A DNA stretch of 64,000 nt, from contig NC_052109.1 of assembly GCF_012273895.1 (NCBI RefSeq), forward strand, positions 4,850,432-4,914,431. The letters are read 5' to 3'. Below, piece by piece: positions 34,601-48,000 of this stretch. A program made the translations under genes and the position numbers. The stretch's first letter is position 1. Each line of letters opens with the position of its first letter. The notes beneath the pieces are model-generated. The model was not told the DNA's origin. It saw only the letters and a program-made list of their open reading frames with translations, and searched no databases. Source of the DNA: Zerene cesonia. Taxonomy: Eukaryota > Arthropoda > Insecta > Lepidoptera > Pieridae.

Positions 34601-37600
34601 CAAATCCAAACAATATTTATTTCGAGACAAAGGAATTACACCAAACTGTTTAATTAATTACTAGGGCATTTTATCGTAGCATCAAACCATATAGGTTTAA
34701 TCAATGCATGCTTAAGTTTCTACAGTTAATTTTATAAATATCTAACTGCATTCATCAAGTATGCCGAACTCATATCGCTCCATACAAAGCTGGCACAGTA
34801 ACAATTCAGTCCAAGTACTAAATATAGTTCAAAATAAAACAACTGTCGCTTGCCCTTCATCCAGACCACATTTATAATGTAATTTTATACTTAATGCTGA
34901 TAAAAATAGTGTCCATTTTAATTCGAACGGTGTGGGCACTGTAATTGGTAGATGTCGACGTCTGCGCGGGCGCACCAGAATTTTTAATTACGAATTAATT
35001 AGTAACGATCAACAGCACTACAATTGCCTAACTTTCGGTTATATTCTAATTTCGTACTTTAACTTATACAAACATATAAACCATCATAACAGGGGAACAA
35101 ATTTATAAATTCACTTGTTTACAAAATCTTTATAAGTCAAGTAAATCAAATATCAAAATGAGCAATTTAGTTTCCATATATTTATTACTTCTAACATATT
35201 ACATATAACTTTTAACACTGAGAAAATCAGATTTTTACCACGCTCTATTAATATTATTCTTTCAACTTCATTTCTATAAATTATTAAGACGACATAACAA
35301 GATAAAGGTTGAAAAAAACGAAATCTTATAAACATACCTCAATCACTATTATTTTAACAAAAATACAGAACCACCATCAAATTATCAGACCTAGACCAAA
35401 TTCAAATGGGACGTGGCAGGGATAAGCTTTCAAATAAAAAAGATTTTTAGAAAACCAATCATTTTCACCTATTATTTGAATATGGTAACATATACAAAAA
35501 AAAGTCGAAATGATAACTCCTCGTTCTTAAGAAGTCCATTGAAAGAGATAAAAACCTGTATAGCACAATAAAAATATAAACAAATAAATAGGTACTTATG
35601 CAATAACATACATGTAAGTTTACTTTAATAATTCATTAAACTGGTTACAGGTCATGTTTAATTTGAAATAACAATTGATAACTTGATATATAATTTTATC
35701 TAAAAGTGCAAGCGATTACCAATGTACTGGTAGATGGGATTATAATATAATATGTTTAAAAATAACCTCCGTATAAAATACCTTTGCATAATATTATTAC
35801 GTCGGCCCTGAGGCGAGTTCGTCGACACGCTGATAATATTTATAACGACACATATCAATATCAGCTACATTACTGAGTATTCTATTGAATTGTTTATCAA
35901 AGGGCGAGGTATACAATAAAGAGCACAGCTTCTTTGAAAAACTTGCATAGATACGTTGTAAGACGTCAGAATCTCCTATTTGAATTCATTAAACTTTAAT
36001 TAGTTACCAGTATTTTCACCTGATGCACCTACATAGGTATACTTATCTTTGTTGTTATACTGATTTAGTATTATGCACATAAATGTAGAACGTGAAGAAG
36101 AAGCCTAAATATGTGTAAATTTACGTCAGCTTTTCGATTTAAGATACAAAAAAAAATCTTCAAGAATGATATATACACGAACACCGCACCAAACGTTAGC
36201 ACATCTCATCTTTGTAAAATCTAATTGCTTTTCTTCACAATAAATACATATCGCAATTTTCTTCACATAAGTCTCTATCTTGATCAATCATTACTATGAC
36301 TCATTTGATCATTATATCATAGACAAAGCTTTAACAGCGTTCATTTGGTATTTTATGAGAAACTCATGATTCGTGTCTCGCAACTCGCCGTGAATAGTTA
36401 TGCAGATGGTGCTCCTTAACGAAGGTCAATGTTTTTTAATCTCTATCGATTAACACCTTAAAGAATACTGAGCAGGCACGGAGAGCTTCAAAAGATAACC
36501 CACACACGTAAATAGCTCTGAGCGTTTATCGCTCAGCATTCACCTCACGGCTTTATTATGCGTAGATGAGAGAATGAATAGGCAGACGTATCATGGAGGT
36601 TGATTGTATTACAATTATAATGTTATTCATGTGCTACTAGACTTGTACCGCCTTTGTTTTCTGGTTATTTTAGTTTGCTTGTAGTTAATTTAATACCGGC
36701 CTAGTCTAATAAAGGTTTAACTTTCTAAAGATGGTAAAATGGCATCCTTTACCTATTCGTTATTAATATAAGAAGGCATTGTTAAAATATTTTACAAACT
36801 TTCCGAGCATTTCCAATTACAATCAATTTCATTCAACCATTTAGACTCTGAATTTGACATTTCTCCATTATCAGCTCTAAATCAGCATTAACAAAAATTA
36901 AAAAAAAGAAAACGGTTGAATTACATTATAACCTAAACACATATCTATGTATTTAGTTTAGGAACTAATATGGGCCGAAGTGCGATTATAATATTCATAA
37001 CATAATAGAAAATTCAATTTAGAATTATCCACGTAGGTAAGTGTTCACGCATCAAATGTATGTAAACCAAAACAAACTGTCACAAATGACCAGCGTTGGT
37101 GGACTCAGCTAATTTTTCAACTCGCACATTACTCATAGTTATGAATGGCTGACTGCGCGGGGAGCGGGCCGGGGAGACGCTAAATATAGACGTCTGCAAC
37201 AGGTGGTCCTCACCCTTCCACCCACGCCCCAGAGAGAATATAGGCTCGGTACTACATATACAAGAACTAAGCAAAGCAGCAATGAATTGAATGAACGAAT
37301 TCTTAGAAAGACAGTGATATAATATACCGAATAATTGACTGTTAAGAAATATCTAGATACGAAAAGTGAATATATGTGATACATGCACCACGTTTTTACG
37401 AAGTATCATTAAACTAGAATAAAATTTACCTTGATGGAGGAAAGTAATTATTGAGTATAATTAATATTGGAATTTTCTTTGTCATAAATAGTCGTTCCAA
37501 ATTTATTAATTGCCTCAAAGAACTTATAAATAACATAATTAGTTTTGATAAAAATAATGAATGTAAAGACGTAATTTCACTATTGACACCAACTAATTAA

Positions 37601-38530
37601 AAAGAAGTATTAATTTATTTTCAAAATAAAGCCAAAAACCGCATGAAACATATTTCGCTCAATAAATCATATTAAATTGTCTGTGTAATATTTCAGCTTT
37701 ATGGAACTAATTTAACCACAAATAAGTATAAATTACAGCATTTGGATTCTATAAATCGCTTAAGCATTCTATTTGCTTTTGTGGCACTTCTAACTTCCTA
37801 CATTCTCAGATGCTAACGATAGAACAAACTTAAAATAAACTAAACTGGGCTATTGGATCTAGAATAGTTACTGTTTTGAATAAATTTAACATCCTACGTT
37901 GTATCAAAAATTCATTGAAACATACTCTTTTTCTTCTTATTTGCTGACAAATTTTTACAATTTTAGATACAACTTACATTAAGAATCAAGAAACTACGTT
38001 CTTTCTGGGAACACCGATTACAAATGAATGTGTCACAACCTGTCCTCACACAAAGGATTACCTCCATATCAATCACATTGAATTTAAAATGCTATAGTCA
38101 CCAATTAATACAATTGTCACTAATGAAATGAAAGAGCTTCAAATTAGACATTCAGTTAGCATTTGGCTCTAAATAAATCCGGTAACACAATCCGATCATC
38201 AGTCACAATTTGCCACGCGCGACTTCTTGGCTGATGTCTCGGCTTCGACCCTGAACACTAAATATAGACTTGTGCAGCCCTTTTATGCACCCATAGACGA
38301 TAATTCACTCGTTTGGACTCAATTCCACTGTATCGACCGTTTACTCTGGATTCTGCTGTCAAAGCACCGTTATTCCAAGAAGGGGCGTTTTATGAGAATT
38401 GAGAGCTGATGCTTTTTTTAGTTCAAAATTGGTTTTAGGCGATTAAATAATCAGTATATAGACATGATTAAAAACTTAAATAAACACTTAAAAAATAAAA
38501 ACAAAAATTTTGTTTAATTTATATTATATA
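28607..38530 (+). other. Large non-coding region, presumed first intron (part 1)
   Basis: Ten kilobases of AT-rich sequence with no supported plus-strand exon. It contains a dispersed repeat (30228-30365), a 10-bp inverted repeat near 31169-31223, a GC-rich patch at about 33580-33780 (GGGGGTGGGAGGGGG, GGGCGCTGTACACC) that may be regulatory, and simple A/T-rich stretches. The short open frames at 31647, 37080 and 38227 show no coding character. Confidence 0.5.
30228..30365 (+). repeat. Dispersed repeat (GATCACCAACGCC type)
   Basis: GGTTGGTCTGATAGTAAGCG ATCACCAACGCC and GTGCCTCCACGAATGCACTG GCGGCTTTTAAGGG match the copy at 23730-23905. Confidence 0.6.
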
Positions 38531-39628
38531 TCACTTTTTCTTCTGCGGTTCTTTAGCATCTTTTTTCGCTTTTTTCTCTTCGTATCCAAGTTGACTTTCT
38601 TCATCGTGCGGCCAAAACGTTGGACGCTTAACAGGATCTAAAGCTTCGTTTGGATATAGATCGTAAAACATCTCCATTGTGATATCTTCGAATTTCGGTA
38701 GACTCTTTATCTTTTCCAATTCTTTAGTTGCTCTAAAGTTTAGAAATATAAGTATTGTAGAGATTTATTAATTTTTTTTTTTCTTAATTTTGTGTTCGTA
38801 ATTGAATCTTTACTAATTATTTGTTAATTTACCAAATTTTGATTTTAAATTAACTACAAGTACATTTCTTAGAGTAGGTAATATTGTATGCCTCTTCATT
38901 TGGGCATAAAAATAATTAACCCATCTTGCATACAGCACAAAACGCAAAACTCCCAATAGGGAATTCTTGAAAGCAAATGATTTATTCTTGAATTAAATGC
39001 GAATCAATTACCACAACGTACCATGACGTAAAATCATACATTGTGAATTGAAATTATAATTTTCTCTATGCGATTCGACGGTCACTAAGAATTTTAAGAA
39101 ATACAAAAGTTTTCTTGGTGGATATACTAACATTTCTATTTCTTTTTGTGCATTATCACAATATGCTTTAATCTCCGGTTGCAACGTCTTCCACTGTTCA
39201 TCAATGGTAGCTGTTAAATTGTCTACGGGATATGGGACTTTGAGGCCTTCGTAATCTTTCTTAAACTTCTCTACCAGCCCAGCAACCGGCACCATTGCTT
39301 CATATTTCTTCCAATCTATTTTTGGCAATTCGGCTGGATTTGCTTGAACCCTACAAGAAAACAATGATTAAAATATTGTACTATTAAAATAATTTGTCAA
39401 TCCTCGCGTTCATATTAATTACGAAATGCATAAACAATACGAACAAGACTTAATTTCAATCACATAATGTAATGTATTATAGAGCATGTATCGAAAATAA
39501 ACAATTAACCGTCGAAGATAATTATCTGATTTCGCTTTGAACGCTAAGAAATTCGTTCTTTGATCAGGAGGCACCAGTTTATCAAACTCTTTCCAATTAA
39601 TCGTAGGTTTTGTCAATCTTTTCGCCAT
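38531..39628 (-). CDS. ATPsynD: ATP synthase subunit d, mitochondrial (3 exons)
   Basis: Subunit d is part of the peripheral stalk that holds F1 against Fo in mitochondrial ATP synthase. Exons in transcription order are 39628-39510, 39350-39132 and 38732-38531 with GT/AG junctions and joining phases (2 and 2); the product is 179 residues, close to the 178 of Drosophila. Diagnostic blocks: INWKEFDKLVPPDQRTNFLA FKAKSDNYLRRV (N-term), PKIDWKKYEAMVPVAGLVEKF, YEGLKVPYPVDN, and the C-terminal YDLYPNEALDPVKRPTFWPH DEESQLGYEEK. No separate presequence is needed in this family. The tail is Lys-rich (KKAKKDAKEPQKKK). It lies on the strand opposite the presumed host intron of the Pointed-like gene. Introns argue against a retrocopy; whether it is the main gene or a testis paralogue cannot be told from one copy. 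Confidence 0.95.
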
Positions 39629-40179
39629 GTTTCAAAATTGTACAATGAAGATTTTGTCTATTTACTAATATTTTGAATGACATTGAGTTATTTAAGAATA
39701 ATAAACTCGATGTAATATCGACACAACAATGACAAAAAGGTTTGTTTCAAATTACAGTATTATGTTATCTGTGGTTTCAAAATATTTACTATACAAAATA
39801 GCTACTATCATCAACGGAGCTTGTAACGGGTAAATCATATCTAAATTGAGTTGGGTTTAATAAAGGTAAAGCTTCTAAATATATGACTAAAATTCTTAAG
39901 TACCATATTGTATGAAATGCTTTCACTAATCAATTCAGTAATAAACAACGATTAGGGACCATGCGATACCCAAGATGCAGATGATCAAATTAGCACGCGA
40001 AATTGCGTGCGAGCAAATTACTGAAAATGATTTTGTAGGTCGGGAACCGTATGTCAACGACTTAGCATCTGCGTGTTAATGCCCCCAGAAGTTAAATCTT
40101 ATATTTCACCGATTAAAACCCTGAAGCAATACTAAAGGCCATAAGTAACATAATATTCAGAAGTTCTATGAAACGCTTT

Positions 40180-40245
40180 CATGTAAATCCAGTAAGGATT
40201 TACATGTCTTTCGCAAAAAGGCTTTCGCCTTTTTGCTTTTTTTAT
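40180..40245. repeat. Two consecutive perfect hairpins, terminator-like
   Basis: Hairpin 1: CATGTAAATCC / GGATTTACATG, loop AGTAA (40180-40206). Hairpin 2: GCAAAAAGGC / GCCTTTTTGC, loop TTTC (40213-40236), followed at once by TTTTTTTAT. Confidence 0.9.
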
Positions 40246-41664
40246 ACATATATTCTAGTTAGCTTATTTCATCGTTGCCTAGACGCATGACTTTGATACT
40301 CTAAAAGAATACAAAATTTAATTTTATTTAATAAGACGTATAACGTTTCTAACGGTGAAAATCGTAAAATTATCACGCATATAAAACTCATGCGAATATC
40401 GTTATGTAAAGATAATTTTTTATCTATCACTGATAAGATAAAAACAAGCAGTCGGTATGATTTCTTTTGAGCGAAATTAAGATAAACGTATATTTTTCCA
40501 GAAAAGAATGTCTATATACCTTCAACGACTATTTCTTTGTTCACTGTTCCATCTTTACGGAAATGATATCAATATACAACCCCACACTGTTAATTGTATG
40601 CTTACTTATTTACTCTATATTTTTCCAAAATAAGGACTCTTGCAAGGTTTTTTTGTGAGGCGTCTCATTGTTGCAAAGATATTAATCCTACGGATCTGGG
40701 AGCAATTTGTGACGACAAATCGCCGCGATCATAATGAAGAACTTGCACCTAATTATGACCCTTGACTTCACCCTCTCTTACAAATGACTGAACAAACGAC
40801 ACGCCGTTCCAATTACAAGGCATTATTACAGACGGTGTCAATGTAAGCATCGTTTCCGGCGGATATTGCCCGAAGCGACACAAGTTGGCTCACGCTGAAT
40901 TCCTCCAGCGACATATTAACCATATCATTTTGGTTTCCCGAAACGACCACTCCAGTTTTCAAAGGACTATCCGCTCTATTTCTTGTATAGAATGAAAAAC
41001 ACGTGCTTTCGGGAACCGTTTCCGCCGGATCAACCCGTTAGCGTGAACAAATCTGAAACGCTTTGATGGGATATTAATGGAAACGATGAGTGACGTTATG
41101 GGGTTTGTGATATTAAATAAAAATGGAACGGAATACAATGCGTTTGAAATTGTAACAGTAAATATTACAGCGAATCTATTTCGAATATTAATGCTATAAC
41201 GTCATTTAATTTTTCTTATACATCATGAGAATAGAATCAAGCGAAGCATTGGCGACGTTTCGTATAAAACAAGAACATCATACTGCTAAGAATGGCATGT
41301 GACCGATCCTACCTGTGGTCAGCGAAGCCCTATTAGTATTGCCACTTGCCCCTAGTGATCAGTGACCATAAAATTATATTGACGTTTATGTAAGTAGCGA
41401 GAGCCGAGAAGCTTGTCGAGGAACCGCTTTCATGAACAAAAAATAAGAAATATTATGTATAAGCTCTTGATCGTAGTGTCTCCTGCAGTTAGGTATATCA
41501 GCTTTTTGTATTTAAAATACCATTTTTTATTTTATCTATATATGTATTGACAACATTCTCAGCAACTTACTACTTTACATAATGAATCAACTGCAGTTTT
41601 ATTTCTTCAATTCGGGATTGTGTATAATAGCAACATAATTATGTATATAAACTATTATAAACTA

Positions 41665-41842
41665 CTAGACGCTCGTCACGGCTCCGCCCGGATATCAAGA
41701 TTCCTGTTGTATACCAAGGGAGCATTTTATTGGGATAAAAAGTAGTATACCAAATTTCATTCAAATCCGTTCAGTAGTTGCAGCATGATTGACGGATGAA
41801 CATCTAGAAAACAAATTCACATTTATAATATTAGTGTGATAA
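41665..41842 (-). repeat. CTAG-type repeat
   Basis: It starts CTAGACGCTCGTCACGGCTC CGCCCGG and continues TTTTATTGGGATAAAAAGTA GTATACCAAATTTCATTCAA and ends near AATATTAGTGTGAT. It is the inverse of the 3738-3920 type. Confidence 0.6.
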
Positions 41843-42022
41843 ACTGGACGAAACGTTGTTTGTCCATATATTATTAACATATCAAATACAGGATTTCTAA
41901 ATACAGGTATTCAGCAATAACCCAGCCATACAAGTTCAAACAAATCGCTTTATTCAAGTCTGTGTCTAAACTTCCATTACATAACAGCTATAACTCTTAA
42001 ACTTCATTTCAGTCCCAGCACG

Positions 42023-45000
42023 ATGAAGCTGGAGTGGGCAGAGAGTGACTCGGACTTCGGGCTTGACGACGCCGCGTTCTACGAAGCCCCCGCAATGACC
42101 GCGCCGCCGCCACGCAAGCATGTGTCTTTTAGCTTGCGACTTGATCTGGTAAGTATGGTATATACATAATTAGATAAGATATATATGCGACAAGTATGTG
42201 TTTTCACAACTTCTGAATATTTTGTCTGTTTGTAAAAGTCACCAGAGTTATAAAATGTAAAAGTATAGAAACGTATTATATAGAATGTTTATATCTAACA
42301 AGTTGTTAGTTTAGATTAAGATCCACTAACTAATTAAATACTCTAACTTAGGTAGATGTATAGACATTTTCATAAGAAGTTTAAACACTCATGAGTATGA
42401 ACCAATTCAACATTTTTTTTTACTTTGCGTTATTACACGTTTATAAAATGAAAGCCGTAGCGAGCATCAATGCTAGAATAACAACATACTTTAGAAACTA
42501 ATGAAAACACTCGAAGTAATAACCAGTATAGCTCAACAGGTTTCTGTTCATTGAAATAGAACCTTGATCTTGACTTACAAACGGCAGGAAATCCGATTAT
42601 ACGAGGAAAGCTACATCCTTGCCAACCGCTAGCCTAGACGATTTAATCACGCTTAACTAGTTTCGAAAATCCGTTGAAATTTGTCCACCTAGCGTGATTT
42701 ACTTTCCGTGGGCATTTGCAGCGGCTTCATCTAAAAATAATGTTACCGGTTCTACTCCTTCAATATGCATAATAAGTAAGATATGGAGGATGAGGTGCCA
42801 TTTTATACTAATTTAAAAAACCTATATGGCTTGTTATTTTGAACTATGACGTTGCGCATATTCATATTGTTTTAATTCTCATACGCTATATATGTATTTA
42901 TCGAGGGCTCAGTTTATTTCAAGATATGTAAATTTGGCTTCGTGTTTTGATAAAGATATATACGTTATCAATTTGAAAAGCGTCTCGGCGATCGTGGTGA
43001 ATTCTTTTTTTATTTATCTCATTATGTAATGAATAATACAATAATATATAGATGCTCTATCAATGTACAGCCCTATCTACTGTACCGACCGAGACTTTGC
43101 GCATGCACATAGCCAATATGATCCGACATCCGCTCAGAAAGGATTTTGATAATTTCTGTCCCCAATGGGATAAAATTGTGGATAAAGTTTTGTACCATGA
43201 AAATTTATCTAGATCATGCGAACGAAGCTGCGGGCAGCAGCTAGCTTGTTATAAACTTGCTTCGCCTGGTCCATAATCATAAACCATCAAGTAGCGTTAA
43301 TATAATAGGTGAGCCTATTTAGTTCAGAAAAAGCAAATCAAGAGAGCAATACGAGAGGATTACAAAAACTTGTCTACGAGACAGGTCCAATACTAGAGTA
43401 TAATTTGCCACGACGTGTTGTGGATAATACATGAATATTAAGAGACTTTAAACTTTTAAATAAAGACTACGTAAGAATTTCTAGCCGCTGCTTGACTTCA
43501 TTTCGAATAATAACGAGCGTTCACATAACTGCAAACTCAGATCAGTTACAGTTATTTTTGAGTAAAATATATAAATTGTAACTAGCTGCACCCGGCAAAC
43601 GCTGTTCTGCCTTACTCTTATCATTTAGGGGTGTGAAAAATAGATGTTAGCCGATTCTCAGACCTACCCAATATGCTTACCAAATTTCAGAGGAATCGGT
43701 CAAGCCGTTTCGGAGGAGTATAGAGACTAACATTGTGACACGAGAATTTTATATATAAGATAATCTAAGAACTTTGTATGTACTGATTACAAAAAAATAT
43801 GTTTCTTTATACGACGTTATTTAAATCACAAAGTAAGGTATGGGATGCCTAATGTTCTAAAGCTTGTACTAAGGTAGGAATTAATATTTTAATTTAAAAG
43901 TTCATTCAATCCAATGACCGTTCGAATCTTGAAAAATAAAGCCGACAAATTAAACATATTCACATCATACCCAAATTCGAAATAAGGAATGAGTATTCCA
44001 TTCATAGTTCAATTTTGGTTTATTTCGTATTCTGTATGGTCACACGTAAGGGCTGGCTAGCACCGGATGCCGGCGGTCGGCGCGGGCGCATCCAGCGGAG
44101 CGTGATCAACCGTCCTTCTACAACTTTCATAACATTCATTTTATGAGGCTTTTAATGTTTATAAATTTTTCATTTAAAGTTTCGATTGAATAATCTCGAT
44201 TTCTCTTTAAATACAATACGAATAAATACACAAGGTAAAATATAGATAGGAAGGTATATAAGATAACATAAGAATTTGAATCTTAAAGCATCTCTAGTAA
44301 TGGTAATATTAGATATCACCATCATCAAGCCATATTTGTTACCATTGAAACCGGCCTCCTATGAGGGTTCAGGTCTTAATCCACCACGCTGGCCAAGTGC
44401 GGGTTGGCAGATGTCACATGTCGCCGAAATTTTGATTCTTCGATATGTCGGTTTCCTCACGATTTTTTCCTTCATCGTTTGAAACAGTGGTGATGTGGAT
44501 AATGTGCAGATCAATTGAAAAATCAATTTATTTCTTACATGCTCGTCTGGCCTCGAACACGCAACTTTTTTGTATCTAGAATTTTTAATTAAATTTATTA
44601 TTTTACGAACAAAAAAAAATTTAAGTGAAATAAATAGATGCAATGGAAAATAAATCCAACTTGATATATGTCTAATTGCGTTAAACGAAGCGATTCATGC
44701 CATCCCCAACAATCAATCACTGAGTTGTGTGAAGTTTAGAGGAGTATCGAAAAAAGAGTTTCTATTTCAAAGCGTCCGCTTTTTATTTGTTTTGTTTTTA
44801 TTTTTAATCTGTCCGTGACACTGACGTTAAGCTGCACTAATGAGTTTCGACATTAGCTTACTGCGACGAAGAACTCATTGGATTTTTTACGAATGGGTTA
44901 CTATTACTGTTGTAATTATTTTCTATACCGTAGAGTGAATAATGTTTCGATCTTTTCATAATTTTGTTCAATTATTACATAACTATTCGATATTCATTCG

Positions 45001-48000
45001 CTTCTAAAGCCAACTAATGTGTATCTAAACGTAATGATAGTTATGTTCCTCTATCTTGAATGACGATGATTGAGATTTAAATAAACAATAAATAAATGAA
45101 ATGAATTCTTTCTTTTTGCTTTGTTTTTAGCAGTTAATTTAGAGTCATCATATAAACACGTCATACACCCAAGGGTAAAATAAAGGGGCTGCCGACAGTT
45201 ATGACGTTAACACCTTTATTCAAAGTGGTGTCGCCATAAAATACAACTTGACATGATTTACATCGCTCCTCGAAGACAGAAAATGTACTGTATGGGCTTG
45301 AAAGGATTACATAGTTACTTCTTGCCATATGTAAAATAAATACTTGTTCGTTTCCCACGGTTAATTTTTAAATACTCTCTGTTTGCCTAAGTGTTAAACT
45401 TTTTAGAAGAATCTGTGATTTCGGATACGTTAATTAAAAATAATGTCATATTCTATTACAATTAATTACTTCTCGTATATTTTAAACACAGTTTAAAAAA
45501 AAGGGAAAGTTGAAAAAAAATATTTTAAAAATTCTTGGCAAATATTGGTAATAGGTACCTAGATATGGTTTATTAATATGGTATCACTCAATTAAGACAT
45601 CATTTGTATTTTATCATGGAAGTGAATTGCATATTAACCGTATGTATATTTCGTTACATTCATGTGTAAGTACATATTTTTAATGCCCTACCTACAGATC
45701 ACAATTATATACAATTTATATTTCTGGGGCGACTTATTGCTTTACCATGCTAAAGAAAAAAAAAACGTATTGTCACTTGATAGAATAGTTTATCTTGAAT
45801 GTTTAAAGATATTATATAAAATCATAACCTAGGTACCTTAATAAATAAAACTTCATGTTGCATATTTCTGGAACTGTATTAAGGAAAAATTAATCTATTT
45901 ATTCGAGCGAGCTTAGCTCATTAGGGCCTGCCATGTTATATCCGGTCCCTAATTAAAGGGATTTATCTACAGATTATGTATCCGCTTCGATGGTTATGAC
46001 AAATATTCTGTAATTTTTTAAAGTGTATTTATATAATTTTACGTTAAATCAGTAAATTTCGGTATATTTAGGAAAATATTTCTGATATTAAAAATTGATG
46101 TATGCTGAAATACTTTAAATTATTCGGATTATTCTGAAATAATGACACCTGAACGTCTGAACATTTAGGTGTCATAACGGATATCAAAATAAGTAAATTG
46201 GCAAGATTATAACGTAAAGACTAACCACCGAACCGATGTACCGTGTGTATGTTAACTTAGAGCTTAGGTTAACAGTAATTTAACAAAATTTTTAACAAAC
46301 TCCGCACAGAATATCAAATGTATCTACTGCTTTTTGTTTATATAGATGTACTTTTGATAAGATAATGCAGTGCTTGTTAGGAGTTATCTTTTTGTTTTTG
46401 ATTATTGATATCGCAATGAGCAAATTTTTATGTTTTTCGTTGTTTGTGTAACCCTTCTTATGTAAGAAGTTACACATTCAGTATTTTAAAGAGAATTATA
46501 CGTGCCGCCTGCCAGCGATGTCACTAATAGGTCGATATTATAACAACACAAATACATTTATTCTTTGTTTCGCTATTATAAAATCCTTACTTTATACTGC
46601 TATACTGCTAAACGTTACTTGTATAGAAAAACTACTGCTGTATAGTTATACAGCAGTAGTATATACAGTTGTACAGAAACTGTAGTGTCGAATGTAACTG
46701 AAAATGCATTATAATCATGGGATTAAGTGCTTTACATATATCTTCTCTTTAAAAGTTCCCGTGATAAATAGAGACAAGTTCGAGGAGTCACATGTGATCA
46801 ACATAACTAAATGAAACCGGCGACAAATTGACAATCAACCGACTAATATATCAGGATAAACTGAATTTATTTGTAGCTTTCTTTAGAATTGTAGGAAAAA
46901 AGGTTTTAGTGTTGGTTATCGTCTGTATATATATTTTTGTAAAAGGTAAATCTATAAGATGTTTAAATTAATTTCATTTTGTCAATGACAGTTAACATCA
47001 TCAAGGCGCTTGTTATTTTCCAGAAACTAAAGAAAAAGAAAGTTCTATGAAAATGTACTAAATATGCATCTATTTATTGCATCTGAAATGAAATATCCCA
47101 TTAATCAAAGTCTCTTATCGCAAACAGTGCCAAGATCCATCAATACAGAAAGCAAGGAAGAGGAAAGGTCGAAAATGCATAGTTTATCCATCATCAAGGC
47201 ACGTAAAATCAGAATTGGGATCGTGCCCCCATATCACGTGCTAGGGAGGGCCGACCCCTCCGCCTCAACCGTAAATAAACCAGCGTTTATGGGTTAATCA
47301 TCGCATATGCATCACTGATTGTAATCTTTCTGTCTATGTGGTCCTGGTAACTACATTTCACAACATTTTAAATGATCTTGTAATGCAACTGTAACGAAAC
47401 GACAGAAATATGAAAATGAATATAGTGTTATACAAATTAAAGCGTACGAGGAAATAACACTACAAACACTATCTACATTTTTATCATAAAATACTCAGGT
47501 ACTTCAATATATAAATTAATACAAGTTATACGTTATATCAGTGGATTAAAATCTAATTTATTTCAACATTAGCAATTGATAGGATTTTTATCGAACTTTA
47601 TCATTCAATTTGAAACCTTATCTTGCAAAAACAAAAGCCCTTGAGACAGGTTATTTATATTTCATGAATGAAAATAGCGTGGTGACGTAACATTCTGATA
47701 CTGTTATCGTGGGATATAAATCGATGTGCTACGCCCTTTCACAAATAAAAAATGGGCATTGCCTTTGCAATAATAAACATTACCATATTCCAATATGTAA
47801 TATTCCAATAAATCAACAACAGAGCAAAAAATATCTATAGCCTATATTCCCGATAAAAAGTATTCCAATTGTGTGACTTATCTAACCTCTAAACATTATC
47901 CATATCAAATTTTGATTACTGTTTCCTAAGAACAATTAAATCAGCCACATAGATTACTAGCGATTTTATTAGATTACTATATTTACCTAATTGAAAAATT

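Larger units (their letters stand above)
39629..42012 (+). other. Presumed first intron of the Pointed-like gene (part 2)
   Basis: It contains the ATPsynD promoter side, the double hairpin at 40180-40245, the inverted-repeat block at 40848-41088, and a CTAG repeat at 41665-41842. No plus-strand exon is seen before 42013. Confidence 0.5.
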
